This document shows, piece after piece, positions 1 through 8,692 of a stretch of 64,000 nt of DNA (position 1 is its first letter; each line of letters opens with the position of its first letter). Position numbers and translations under genes: made by a program. The notes under the pieces are model-generated. The model worked only from the letters and a program-made list of their open reading frames with translations, did not search any database and was not told the origin of the DNA. The stretch is from Streptomyces sp. NL15-2K (lineage in GTDB: Bacteria > Actinomycetota > Actinomycetes > Streptomycetales > Streptomycetaceae): assembly GCF_030551255.1 (NCBI RefSeq), contig NZ_CP130630.1, forward strand, positions 186,001 to 250,000, in the 5' to 3' direction.

Positions 1-2
1 TG

Positions 3-269
3 TGCTTCAACTACGCCGACATGATGGCCACCCAGTACGGCAACGTGGGCCGTTGGTGGGACGACTGGCTTGGCTCCGCCCAGCCTGCCGCGCTGTTGCA
101 CGGCGCACTCAGCCCGCTGCTCTCGGCCCAGCTCGCCGCGGGCATGACTGCCGAGAGACCCGGTACGGAGCTGGTGGAGTTCCCCGGCTGCGGCCACTGG
201 ATCCACCGCGACGACCCTTCCGGCCACGCTCTCGCCGTCCGCACCTTCCTGGACCGCGTACAAGCCTGA
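3..269 (+). CDS. alpha/beta hydrolase, C-terminal part
   Basis: The reading frame is already open at the left edge, so only the last 88 codons are present. It resembles the end of an alpha/beta-hydrolase fold enzyme: a GCGHWIHRDDP stretch matches the region carrying the catalytic histidine, followed by a final helix (AVRTFLDRVQA). The nucleophile elbow lies outside the window, so substrate and subfamily cannot be given. An IS5-type remnant begins about 60 bases after the stop. The fold assignment rests on the histidine context alone. Confidence 0.6.
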   Translation, partial: CFNYADMMATQYGNVGRWWDDWLGSAQPAALLHGALSPLLSAQLAAGMTAERPGTELVEFPGCGHWIHRDDPSGHALAVRTFLDRVQA

Positions 270-330
270 CGGGCCGGGCGTTCGGGGCTGTGCCGATGTG
301 CCTCCGAGATCACGAAGCCAGACTGGAGTC

Positions 331-445
331 CTAGGGTGTGTTGCGAAAGTGCTGGTCACAGCCATTCGTTGACAGCTGCGATCAGCACGGTCGCTTCGTA
401 GCGGATCGCGAGTTCGTCGTAGCCGTTCCGCAGCGCGCGGCGCGA
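331..445 (-). mobile_element. IS5-type transposase, terminal remnant
   Basis: After a CTAG at 331-334, about 100 bases match the left end of the IS at 1963 (shared block CTGGTCACAGCCATTCGT). Read on the minus strand they encode the last residues of the same transposase (consensus ATVLIAAVNEWL then stop). The rest of the element is missing. It is a second, truncated copy of that family, again placed at CTAG. Confidence 0.7.
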
Positions 446-544
446 TGATCACGCCCGAGTGCGAACACCCCGCGCCACGGTCCGCGCCGGGGCCGGTGAC
501 GTTGCGTCCTGTGTCTGCTCCCGGGGCGTCGGCACGATCCACAG

Positions 545-626
545 CCCTGACACGGGTATCCGGGATTCCGGATACCCGTGTCAGGGTTCCTTGACATTCA
601 CTGCGTGTCAGGGCAGCCTGACACGC
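545..626. promoter_or_regulatory. Two palindromic operators with a -35-like box
   Basis: Positions 545-586 form a perfect inverted repeat with 19-base arms and a 4-base centre. Positions 603-626 form a second one with 10-base arms that ends on the base before the ATG at 627. Each arm carries the core CCTGACAC or GTGTCAGG, so the core occurs four times in 82 bases. TTGACA at 591-596 lies between them. The layout suggests a repressor site overlapping the promoter of the HTH/Clp-N pair. Autoregulation by the HTH protein is inference. Confidence 0.75.
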
Positions 627-869
627 ATGGGAGCTGAGGACACCCCGGCCTCGCTGGCCGGCCTGGTCACCGACAAGGACCCCGCCGTCGGCTTGGAGGC
701 CGTCGTCGCGTTGCGCCGTCTCCTGGAGGAGCTGGAGCGGCTGCACGTCGACAACGCCCGCCGCCAGGGCTGGTCGTGGCAGAGCATCGCCACGTCCCTG
801 AACGTCAGCAGGCAGTCGGTGCACGAGAAGCATTCAGGCAGGCGCAAAGCCATGGGTATGGAGGAGTAG
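627..869 (+). CDS. Small helix-turn-helix protein
   Basis: An 80-residue soluble protein. Residues 1-45 are helical (LEAVVALRRLLEELERLHVDNARR) and residues 49-70 form a clear HTH (GWSWQSIATSLNVSRQSVHEKH). The start at 627 is preferred over an upstream in-frame ATG because it directly follows the operator-like palindrome and gives the usual length of this family. The stop is two bases before the GTG of the Clp-N gene, so the two are co-transcribed. HTH/Clp-N pairs recur in Streptomyces. It probably represses its own operon; the signal for the partner is unknown. Confidence 0.85.
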   Translation: MGAEDTPASLAGLVTDKDPAVGLEAVVALRRLLEELERLHVDNARRQGWSWQSIATSLNVSRQSVHEKHSGRRKAMGMEE

Positions 870-871
870 GA

Positions 872-1417
872 GTGTTCGAGTTCTTCACCGATCACGGGAA
901 GCAGGCCGTGACGGCCTCCCAGGACGAGGCGATCGCCCTGGGGCACGACTTCATCGGCACCGAGCACCTCCTGCTCGGCCTCCTCGCCGCCGACTCAGGG
1001 ACGGCCGCCGGGGTGCTGCACGGGCAGAACGTCGACCTGGAGCGGGCCAGGCAAGAGACCGTACGCGTCCTGGAGGCGGCCGGGATCCCCGTCTCGAAAG
1101 CGCAGCCCGCGCGCGACGCCCTGTCGTCGCTCGGCATCGACGTCGCGGAGATCCAACGCCAGGCCGACACCTCTTTCGGCCCCGGCGCCTTCCAGTTCCC
1201 CAGGCCCATTTACACCCCCGAGGCCCGCACAGCACTGACGAACACCCTCAGCGAGGCCCGAGCACTGGGCCGCGACGCGTTCGGCACCGAGCACATCCTG
1301 CTCGGCCTGCTCACCGTGCCCGAAGGCCACGCCCTGAAGGTTCTGGCCTCCTTCCGGGTCGACCCTACGACCCTGCGCGAGACGATCCTCGCCCACGCCA
1401 CCCAGGAGGGGCCGTGA
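872..1417 (+). CDS. Double Clp N-domain protein
   Basis: A 181-residue protein made of two Clp-N repeats (about residues 5-70 and 110-178). Each has the signature LGxDxxGTEHxLLGLL. No AAA+ module follows, so it is not a ClpC/ClpA unfoldase but a free-standing Clp-N protein, which might bind degrons or adaptor proteins. The GTG start has a strong GGAGGAG site at 860-866. The stop overlaps the next gene by four bases (GTGA), so the HTH, Clp-N and MOSC genes look like one operon. Confidence 0.88.
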   Translation: MFEFFTDHGKQAVTASQDEAIALGHDFIGTEHLLLGLLAADSGTAAGVLHGQNVDLERARQETVRVLEAAGIPVSKAQPARDALSSLGIDVAEIQRQADTSFGPGAFQFPRPIYTPEARTALTNTLSEARALGRDAFGTEHILLGLLTVPEGHALKVLASFRVDPTTLRETILAHATQEGP

Positions 1418-1962
1418 GCGCGGGGCGCGTCACAGCGGTGAGCCGCAACGCCACGTACGCGTTCAGCAAGCCCAACCACCCGTCCGTCAGGCTGCTCGCC
1501 GGCCTCGGAGTGGAGGGGGACGTCCACGCCGGCGAAACTATCCGCCACCAGTTCCGCATGACCTACGAACCGGACCTGCCCAACCTGCGCCAGGTCCACC
1601 TGATGCACGAGGAACTCTTCGAGGAACTCGCGCTCAAGGGCTACGAGGTCTCCGCGGGACAGCTCGGCGAGAACATCACCACCCGTGGAGTGGACCTTCT
1701 CGCCCTGCCCACCGGGGCACTGCTGCGCCTGGGAGCCGACGCGGTGGTCGAGGTGACCGGACTGCGCAATCCCTGCTCGAAGATCAACGACTTCCGGACC
1801 GGTCTGCTGGGCGAGATGTTCGCCCTGGACCCGCGCTCCACCGAGTTCACCTTCAAATCCGGTGTCATGGCCGTCGTCCGCCAGAGCGGAACCGTCCACC
1901 CCAACGATCCCGTCGAGATCGAACTTCCGGCTCACCCACACCGCGCACTGGAACGCGTCTAG
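1414..1962 (+). CDS. MOSC domain protein
   Basis: 182 residues forming a MOSC (molybdenum cofactor sulfurase C-terminal) domain. Visible signatures are GVEGDVHAG, GQLGENITTRG and the conserved cysteine Cys121 in GLRNPC, which in this family is thought to handle sulfur or the cofactor. The GTG start overlaps the Clp-N stop. The TAG stop lies in the CTAG at 1959-1962 that borders an IS insertion, so the last codon pair is at the insertion point. Length and ending (VEIELPAHPHRALERV) look normal, so the protein is probably intact. Confidence 0.88.
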   Translation: MSAGRVTAVSRNATYAFSKPNHPSVRLLAGLGVEGDVHAGETIRHQFRMTYEPDLPNLRQVHLMHEELFEELALKGYEVSAGQLGENITTRGVDLLALPTGALLRLGADAVVEVTGLRNPCSKINDFRTGLLGEMFALDPRSTEFTFKSGVMAVVRQSGTVHPNDPVEIELPAHPHRALERV

Positions 1963-2828
1963 GGTCTGTTGTGAACGTACTGGTCACAGCCATTCGTCGA
2001 TGGCTGCGACCAGCACGGTCGCCTCGAAGCGGACGGCCAGGTTGTCGTACCGGGTGGCCACCGCCCGGTGTCGCTTCAGCCGGTTGATCCCCCACTCCAC
2101 CGCGTGGCGTTCCTTGTCGTCCTCCTCGTCGAAGGTCCGCGGTCGGCCGACTCGGGAGCCGAGCCTCTTGCGGTTGCGGACCTGGTCGGTCTTCTCCGGC
2201 ATAGTGCACCCGATTCCGCGTCTGCGCAGGTAGGAGCGGTTCGCGCGGGAGCCGTAGGCGTTGTCAACGCGAACCTTGTCGGGTGTGGTGCGGGGCCGTC
2301 CGGGCCCGGTGCGGGGGACACGGATGCGTTCGAGGACCGGCTGAAACTCCGGGCTGTCATGCCGATGTCCGGTGGGGATCAGCAGCGACAGGGGCTTCTG
2401 CCCCTGCTCGGTCGCGAGGTGGATCTTTGTCGTCAGGCCGCCCGGGAAGCGTCCGAGCCCGTGATCGTCCGGCTCGGTGTCGTTCCCGCCGGGCGACTCG
2501 CGCTGCAGATCCCTTTTTATGCGCGCCGACCGGCGTGCTGATGGGCGCGGCAGACGGTCCAGTCCACGCTGACATCCCAGGTGATCAGGCCTTTCGCGTC
2601 GGCCTGGACCTGCAGTTGCTCAAGGATCTGCTTCCACGCGCCGTTGCGCTCACCTCCGAAAGAGGTCGTAGACGCGCTCCCAAGGGCCGTACCGCTCGGG
2701 CACGTCACGCCACGGCGTGCCGGCCCGAGTCCGCCACCGTATGACGTCGATCAGCTGCCGATCCGCCAGATCCCCACGCGACACAGCACGTGATCAGGCA
2801 CAACCTTGATCCACTTTCGCGACAGACC
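1963..2828. mobile_element. IS5-type insertion sequence, degenerate
   Basis: An 866-bp element. The left end reads GGTCTGTTGTGAACG and the right end, reverse complemented, GGTCTGTCGCGAAAG. It is flanked by CTAG (1959-1962) and CTGG (2829-2832), consistent with a duplicated 4-base target with one later change. It contains one broken transposase on the minus strand and sits at the left edge of the IS701-derived element. Confidence 0.75.
1984..2802 (-). pseudogene. IS5-type transposase, frameshifted
   Basis: Coding similarity runs through three frames. The N-terminal part reads DVIRWRTRAGTPWRDVPERYG. The DDE region carries ITWDVSVDWTVCRAHQHA near 2530-2600. The C-terminal part at 1984-2202 reads VEWGINRLKRHRAVATRYDNL and ends EATVLVAAIDEWL. 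At least two frame changes and an in-frame stop separate them, so no active enzyme is made unless several shifts are tolerated. Confidence 0.8.
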
Positions 2829-2832
2829 CTGG

Positions 2833-3365
2833 TACTCCAGTTGTACTTCGCTGTTGCCGCTGGCCAGAGGCTGGTTTCTGAGCGTACTCAGCTGACGCGT
2901 TGTCATGTGGCGGGAGTTCGTGACCGGCGGCTTGTGATCGCTGTTGTGCTGATCGTCCAAGACGATGTGCGGCCCGGTGTCTGGGCTTCGGAGCTTGAGG
3001 AGGTGCTGTTGCGGGTCGGTCACCGGTTCGGCCGGGTCGATCTGCGGCGGCGTCGCCGCCATGCAAGCCCAGGCCCAAGACGCAAAGGGGGCCGCAAAAA
3101 CGGATCTTTCCTCGTCCCGCTCAGCCTGGCAGAGATCCGCAGGCTCCTGGCGACTTGCCGCCCCAGGACAAGCCACCACCGCCAGCACACCCGTCATGCC
3201 CTGAGGTGCTCCTGCTTCCGACGCCGACACCAGGCCACCGCCATGCGCTGCCACTACAAACGCCGCACCGCCGGTCACGAACTCCCGCCACATGACAACG
3301 CGTCAGCTCAGTACGCTCAGAAACCAGCCTCTGACCAGCGGCAACAGCGAAGTGCAACCGGAGTA
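2833..3365 (+). mobile_element. IS701-derived element with 98-bp inverted ends
   Basis: Arms 2833-2930 and 3268-3365 are inverted repeats of 98 bases with only four mismatches. The centre carries on the plus strand an IS701-type transposase N-terminus (ELEEVLLRVGHRFGRVDLRRR) joined to its C-terminus (VPLSLAEIRRLL, then AMRCHYKRR), so the catalytic middle is deleted. The right flank is CTAG and the left flank CTGG, next to the IS5 element. It looks like a non-autonomous, MITE-like derivative; such long arms are unusual for IS701 elements. Confidence 0.7.
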
Positions 3366-3938
3366 CTAGCTCGTCCAGCTGTGGGCCACGTCGACCACGA
3401 CCCGGTCGTCCAACTGGATCACACGGAACGGCAGTCGGGCGCGCACACCAAGACCGACCTGCGTCTGGCCCTCGAAGGTGCCGCCGAACCGGGTGTCCCG
3501 GAAGGTGCTGTACCCGCTGATGTTCACGCCGGGCAGGGGTTCGCCCACCTCGCCCGGGTAGGTCGGCACGCCGGCCTCCAGGTCGTAGCTCCACGCGCCG
3601 ACGCGGATGTCCAGGATCGCTCCGCCGGTGACCGGTATGTACTCGCCCGAGGGGTCCGCGTAGAACCGGTCCACGTACTGAACGTGGTAGCCGATCTGGT
3701 CGCCGCCGGGCACGTCGAACACGATGCGGTCGTAGCACTCGTGCTGTCCGGTCCTGATGTCCTCCAGGTGATCGGCCCCCATGGCGGCACCGCCCTTGGC
3801 GCCGCTGCCCCAGCCCGTGGGGCAGGCCGCCGCCGCGCGCGAGCCCTCCGCCGGGGCGGCGCCCGCGGTGCTCGCCGCCGTCCCCAGCATGGATCCCGCG
3901 AGCACGAGCACCGCCACTGCCGCTCCGATACGCCGCAT
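3366..3938 (-). CDS. Secreted AMIN-like domain protein
   Basis: 190 residues from the ATG at 3938, chosen because a GGGGGA sits just upstream (an ATG at 3941 and a GTG at 3956 are alternatives). Residues 1-28 form a signal peptide (MRRIG, a hydrophobic core, then AGAAPA). The mature part has the pattern of Streptomyces AMIN-like proteins: DIRTGQHECYDRIVFD, IPVTGGAILDIRV, GYSTFRDTRFGGTFEGQTQVGLGVRARLPF split over two strands, and DDRVVVDVAHSW. AMIN-like domains often target proteins to the envelope; the ligand is unknown. The TAG stop lies in the CTAG bordering the IS701-derived element. Confidence 0.85.
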   Translation of the reverse strand: MRRIGAAVAVLVLAGSMLGTAASTAGAAPAEGSRAAAACPTGWGSGAKGGAAMGADHLEDIRTGQHECYDRIVFDVPGGDQIGYHVQYVDRFYADPSGEYIPVTGGAILDIRVGAWSYDLEAGVPTYPGEVGEPLPGVNISGYSTFRDTRFGGTFEGQTQVGLGVRARLPFRVIQLDDRVVVDVAHSWTS

Positions 3939-4437
3939 CATGTCCCCCTTAGTCACGCTTGGCCGTGTAACTCTGATGTTGGGTCAGACGGCCTGCGGAG
4001 TCGGAAGGTTGTATGCCAGACAGGGGCAAATAGGGAGTCTCGCCGTCCGCCTTTCACCTGCTCATTCGCCTTCATCCTGAAGACAAGTCAAGTCGCTCGG
4101 GGTCGACGCCCCGACCGGGTAGGCCTGCCTGCGGCTCCTGGAACCGACCGCCGTACCGAAGTCCTCGACGGCTGCCCGGACACAGTCATCGATCGGGACA
4201 GCTTTACCAGCGCTACCAGGACGGCATGGAGGACTTGTTGACCGAACTACCGGATCGCGGCAGGTCGCCTCCCGGCGCTGACGCACGGTAGCGAGATCCG
4301 GTCGTCGGCAGCCCCGGTGGGACCGAAGACCCGAGCCACGCCACGGCCCTGATGTGCTGTCATCACGTGCTGTGGGAGTTTTCGGCAGCTCGGTGGAGGC
4401 TCGGGTGCACGAGGTCGGACAGCTACGGGACGTCACG
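3939..4437. other. Intergenic region
   Basis: Between the AMIN-like gene and the first recombinase. It holds a GC hairpin near 4098-4114 (CGGGG, TCGACG, CCCCG) and no reading frame I believe. It may contain the left end of the recombinase element, but no copy of the 8116/8638 repeat is visible here. Confidence 0.4.
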
Positions 4438-5643
4438 ATGCTGGCGGTGCCGAAGGTCGGCCGGGTCCAGGAGACCGGCAGCGTATCCCTGCCGTACCGG
4501 CTGCTCGACCGCGACGGGGGCGAGGTGGCGGCGGTCAGCGAGTTCCTGCTCGACATGCTCGCCAACGACGACAGCCCGGCCTCGCTCCGCTCCTACGCCT
4601 ACGAGCTGCTGGCCTGGTTCCGGTTCCTGTGGGCGGTGGAGGTGCCGTGGGACCGGGCGAGCCGAGTGGAGGCCCGCGACTTCGCCCTGTGGCTGCAGAC
4701 CGTCAAGAAGCCGCCGCGGCCCCGCCGACCGGACGCGCCGCCGCCCGGGTCGATCAACCCGGTGACCGGCAAGCGGTATCCGGGCGAGCACTACGCGGCC
4801 CGGACCCGGCGGCACGCGCGCGCCGTCGTCCGCAGCTTCTACGAGTACCACCGGGAGACGCACGGCCGGCCGCTGCTCAACCCGTTCCCGAGGGCCAGGC
4901 GGGCTGAGGACGAGCATCTCAACGCCCACCACAACCCGATGCACCGCTTCCGGCAGCCGGCTCGGAGGGCTCCCTACCAGCCGAAGGAGCCCCGGCGGGC
5001 ACCGCGCGGCATCCCCGACCAGGCGTTCAACGAGCTCTTCGCGGCCCTGCCCTCGCACCGCGATCGGGCCCTGGTCGCGTTCTACATCTCGGCCGGCCCG
5101 CGGGCCTCGGAACTGCTCGGGGTGACCCGCGACCGGGTCAGCCCCGGAGACCAGACCATCGGGGTCGTCCGGAAGGGCTCGCGGGCCCTGCAGTGGATCC
5201 CGGCATCCAGCGACGCGTTCGTGTGGCTGCGGCTCTACCAGCAGCAGATCCGCCCGCTGGCCCTGGACGGACCCGACGAACCGCTGCGGCGACCGCTTCG
5301 ACCGCCGAGCTACGACGCCGCGCGCATGGTCTTCACCCGGACCAACGAGAAGCTGGGGGCGAACTGGACTTTGCACGACCTTCGGCACAGCGCGGCCAAG
5401 CGCATGGTGCGCGACCCGGCGCTGTCGATCACCGATGTCCAGTGGGTCCTCGGCCACCTGCACGTCGCCACCACCGAGCAGTACCTCGAACCGGTCCAGG
5501 ACGAGGTCGTGGCGCAGATCCTGGCCCACCACGCCCGCCAGGCCGCGGAGCCTCCCTGGCCTGTGATGCCGGCGCCGGGCTACCGCTCGGAGGTCCTGCA
5601 GACCTTGCTCGGCACGGCCGTTCCGAGCGGAGGACCGGCGTGA
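4438..5643 (+). CDS. Tyrosine recombinase, TnpA-like
   Basis: 401 residues from the ATG at 4438; a GTG at 4354 would add 28 poorly conserved residues. The N-terminal core-binding part reads SLRSYAYELLAWFRFLWAVEVPWD. The catalytic domain holds the family tetrad: Arg in GPRASELLGVTR, HDLRHSAAKRM, LGHLHVATTEQY with the nucleophile Tyr. It overlaps the next recombinase by four bases (GTGA at 5640). Two such enzymes in tandem resemble Tn554-type (TnpA, TnpB) transposition modules; this one looks complete. Confidence 0.88.
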   Translation: MLAVPKVGRVQETGSVSLPYRLLDRDGGEVAAVSEFLLDMLANDDSPASLRSYAYELLAWFRFLWAVEVPWDRASRVEARDFALWLQTVKKPPRPRRPDAPPPGSINPVTGKRYPGEHYAARTRRHARAVVRSFYEYHRETHGRPLLNPFPRARRAEDEHLNAHHNPMHRFRQPARRAPYQPKEPRRAPRGIPDQAFNELFAALPSHRDRALVAFYISAGPRASELLGVTRDRVSPGDQTIGVVRKGSRALQWIPASSDAFVWLRLYQQQIRPLALDGPDEPLRRPLRPPSYDAARMVFTRTNEKLGANWTLHDLRHSAAKRMVRDPALSITDVQWVLGHLHVATTEQYLEPVQDEVVAQILAHHARQAAEPPWPVMPAPGYRSEVLQTLLGTAVPSGGPA

Positions 5644-8055
5644 CCACCGCGATGTCGGACACCCTCGCGCTGCCCCGGGCCCGGTCGGTACGCGTTCCCG
5701 CCGGGGCAGGAGCCGCGCGAGGCGCCGACGACCTGGGGGCAGACCGAGCAGCCGCCCGAGCTCGTGCTGGAGCGCACGCTCGCCCTGCCGTTCGCCGCCG
5801 TCAGCGACGCCAACCAGCGCACCCGCCGCCGCGGCCTGGTGAAGCTGCTCGACTGGCTGCAGGACCAGCCCGGCCGCACCTGGCAGGACCGCTGGCTCGC
5901 CAGCGGCGCCGAAGCGGCCGGCCGGGAGTGGACCGGGCTGCCCATGCAGTGGCTGGCCGACCGTCAGCACGCCCGTAACTACGACCGCATCGACTTGTGC
6001 TGCGGCATGATCCCGCTCCTGGGCGGGCAGGCGGTCCGCCCGACCTACCGCTGGCTGCTGCGGCAACGGCCCTCCCAGCTGCTGGCCCACATCCGCACCG
6101 CCACCGACCCCGACGGGTTCGCCCGGCTCACGGCCCGGTACGCGCAGTCCGGACGGGCCGGGGCCAACGACTGCAACAACGCGCTCAACCGCGTCACCTG
6201 GATCCTCGCCCGTAAGGGCGGGACCATCCAGGACATCACCATCGGCGACTGCGTCGAGCTGCAACACGCCATCGGCGAGCACCAGGCCAACGGCTACCAC
6301 GGCAAGCACCTCTTCTACGCGCTCCTCGCCGAGACCGGCGTCTTCGGCCCCGGAGCCCCCGCCCGGTTGAAGACCGTGATGCTGCCCGGGCAGCAGACGC
6401 CAGCCGCGATGGTCGACCGGCACTCCATCGCCTGCACGCCGGTGCGCGACCTGCTGGTCGACTACCTCACCGAACGCGCCACCGAGGTCGACTACACGAC
6501 CTTGGAGGACATGGCCCGGACCTTGGCCGGGATCTTCTGGCGCGACCTGGAGACCCACCACCCCGGCATCAACTCGCCGCGGCTGGACGCGGACACCGTC
6601 GCGGCCTGGCGGGAACGGGTGGCCGTGATCCGCGACCGGCACGGCATCGCGATCCGCCCCCGGGACAACACGCACTCCGTCTTCACCTGGGTCCGCGCCT
6701 TCTACCAGGACCTCGCCCGCTGGGCCGCCGACGACCCGGGCAGGTGGGGGCCGTGGGTGGCCCCGTGCCCGGTCCGCGACAGCGACACCGAGCACGGCAA
6801 GTCCCGCGCCCGCCGCAAAGCGGCCATGGACCAGCGCACCCGCACCCTGCTGCCCGCCCTCCCGGCCCTGGTCACCGCCGTCGAGCAGCAACTCAAGGCT
6901 GCCGCTGCCCGCCTCGCCCGCGCCCGGCAGGCTCCGGCCGGCACCTCGTTCACCACGCCGGAGGGCCGGCTGTTGGTGCGCTGCCGCGGCGCCTCGGCCC
7001 GCGTTCTGGCCGACGATCCCGCCACCGGCCGGCGCCGCGATCTGACCGTCGAGGAGGAACACGCCTTCTGGGCCTGGGCAGTCGTCGAAGTCCTGCGCCA
7101 CACCGGCATGCGCATCGAGGAGGCCCTGGAGCTGACCCACCACAGCTTCGTCGCCTAGCGGCTGCCGACCACCGGCGAGATCGTGCCCATGCTCCAGGTC
7201 GCCCCGCTCGACCAGGAGCGACTGCTGCTGGTCTCCCCGGAGCTCGGCGAAGTGCTCACCGCCATCATCCAGCGCGTCCGCCGCGGCCAACCGGCCATGC
7301 CGACGGTCAGCGCCTACGACACCCTGGAGCGGCTGTGGAGCGCACCGATGCCGTTCCTCTTCCAGCGGCCCGTAGGCCCCGAAGACCGCGCCATCCCCCG
7401 CAACTACATCTACACCTGCCTTGACAACGCGCTGGCCGCGAGCGGACTGACCGCCCCCGGCGACGAGCCGCTGCACTACACCCCGCACGACTTTCGCAGG
7501 ATCTTCGTCTCCGACGCCCTGCGCTCCGGCCTGCCACCGCACATCGCCGCCCGTATCTGCGGCCACCAGACCGTCGACACCACGCTCGGCTACGCCGCGA
7601 TCTACCCGGAGGACGTCATCACCCACCACCGGGTCTTCATCGCCCGCCGCCGCTCGCTGCGGCCCAGCGAGGAGTACCGCGAGCCCACCGCCCAGGAGTG
7701 GCGCGACTTCCTGGACCACTTCGAGCTGCGGAAGGTCGCCCTGGGCGTGTGCGCACGCGACTTCGGCACCCCGTGCGTCCACGAGCACGCCTGCATCCGC
7801 TGCCCCGTCCTACGGCCCGACCCCGCGCAGATGCCCCGGCTGGAGGAGATCCACGCCAACCTGCTCGACCGGCTCCGCGAGGCCAAGGAACAGGGCTGGC
7901 TCGGCGAGGTCACCGCGATCGAGGCCAGCCTCGCCGCCGCCGAGCACAAGCTCGCCGCCATGCGCGACCTCGCCCCGCGGCACACCACCGTCCACCTCGG
8001 CATGCCCGACTTCCGCACCACCGCTGGCCGACTCACCCCTGTCAGGAAGGAATGA
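5640..8055 (+). pseudogene. Tyrosine recombinase, TnpB-like, broken
   Basis: Two lesions split what would be a protein of about 805 residues. The GTG at 5640 starts TTAMSDTLALPRA, but the conserved continuation (GRYAFPPGQEP) is one frame away, so there is a frameshift near 5680. The frame then runs to TAG at 7156-7158, after which RLPTTGEIVPMLQ continues in the same frame to 8055. The catalytic Arg region (RHTGMRIEEALELTHHSF) precedes the stop. HDFRRIFVSDAL, ICGHQTVDTTLGY and a cysteine-rich tail (CVHEHACIRCPVLRPDP) follow it. An internal GTG at 5764 could give a truncated product. Confidence 0.85.
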
Positions 8056-8150
8056 CAGCCATCCATGAACCTGGTCCGCCGGTGGTAGGCGCGCGACAGA
8101 CTGTGCGCCTACCACGGGTCCAGCCAAGGTACGTGCAAAACGGGCCATGA
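8052..8150 (+). pseudogene. Remnant of third (TnpC-like) gene
   Basis: An ATG at 8052 overlaps the recombinase stop by four bases and opens a 32-codon frame beginning MTAIHEPGPPVVGARQ. In this module type a small DNA-binding/coiled-coil gene (TnpC or DUF6262-like) normally sits here. This frame instead runs into the repeat at 8116 and stops, so only the first codons of the third gene seem to survive. Low certainty. Confidence 0.35.
8082..8115. repeat. Inverted repeat next to recombinase module
   Basis: Perfect 11-base arms (GTGGTAGGCGC and GCGCCTACCAC) around a 12-base loop. TCCGCCGGTGGTAGG at 8075-8089 also appears inverted at 8757-8771, so the two ends of the following cassette region share this sequence. 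Confidence 0.7.
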
Positions 8151-8163
8151 GATGATCTTGAAG
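8116..8163. repeat. Cassette direct repeat, left copy
   Basis: 48 bases starting GGGTCCAGCCAAGGT and ending GATGATCTTGAAG. About 38 of 48 positions match the copy at 8638-8685. The core AGCCAAGGTACGTG also forms both arms of the palindrome at 8693. Possibly a recombination site of the neighbouring tyrosine recombinases (inference). Confidence 0.75.
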
Positions 8164-8175
8164 GTCGATTCACTG

Positions 8176-8574
8176 TCAGCCGGTTCGGAGGGCGGCGAAG
8201 GCGGCCTGAGCTGCTTCGGCGGCTTCCGGGTACGCCTGGCGCTTCTCGTGTTCGGCGAGCGCCCGGTGGATGCTGGCCAGGCCGGGGTTCTGGCCCTTGC
8301 GCTTGCCGGTAGGGATGATCAGGTCGATCTGCTCGACGGACTCGCCCGCCGCCCGGCGCCGTCACACCTCGGAGGCGTACACCTTCGGCGTCCGGCACTT
8401 GCCGCCCATCCGCCGCCGGTGCGAAGCGGCGACGTCCCCGACATGCTGCCGTCCGGAGCCGACATACCTGTCGCCACACGTGTCGCAGCGCCAGTGGTAG
8501 ACCTCCGAGCGGGGCAGGGCGTCGGGCTCGCGGTTGGACGTGATCGCCTTGAACAGCAGCTTCAACAGGTTCAT
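8176..8574 (-). pseudogene. Small zinc-ribbon-like protein, in-frame stop
   Basis: The ATG at 8574 has a GAGGAGA site upstream. The first 70 residues include WRCDTCGDRYVGSGRQH and HRRRMGGKCRTPKVYASEV, giving Cys-x2-Cys with His and a later Cys as possible zinc ligands. A TGA at 8362-8364 interrupts the frame, yet it stays coherent for about 60 more codons (ESVEQIDLIIPTGKRKGQNP, LASIHRALAEHEKRQAY) to TGA at 8176. So this looks like a 132-residue gene with one nonsense change. It lies wholly inside the repeat-bounded cassette and is read against the recombinases. Confidence 0.65.
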
Positions 8575-8637
8575 CGTCGTCGTTCTCCTCGTCTGGGTGG
8601 CCCCGACCCTTGGCGGGGCCATCACATCGTTCCGTAG

Positions 8638-8685
8638 GGGTCCAGCCAAGGTGACGCCAAAAGCCGCCACGGGATGATCTTGAAG
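8638..8685. repeat. Cassette direct repeat, right copy
   Basis: Same orientation as the copy at 8116-8163: identical first 15 bases, identical CAAAA at positions 21-25 and identical last eight. Together they bracket the zinc-ribbon pseudogene, like the boundaries of a mobile cassette. Confidence 0.75.
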
Positions 8686-8692
8686 TCCTGGT

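Noticed and set aside
2790..4241. A 483-codon plus-strand frame
   Set aside because: It crosses the IS701-derived element and the antisense of the AMIN-like gene; chance joining of unrelated pieces.
4423..7788. A 1,121-codon open frame on the minus strand
   Set aside because: It is the reverse shadow of the two recombinases: low-complexity Gly/Val/Asp sequence and no family pattern, while the plus strand shows catalytic motifs.
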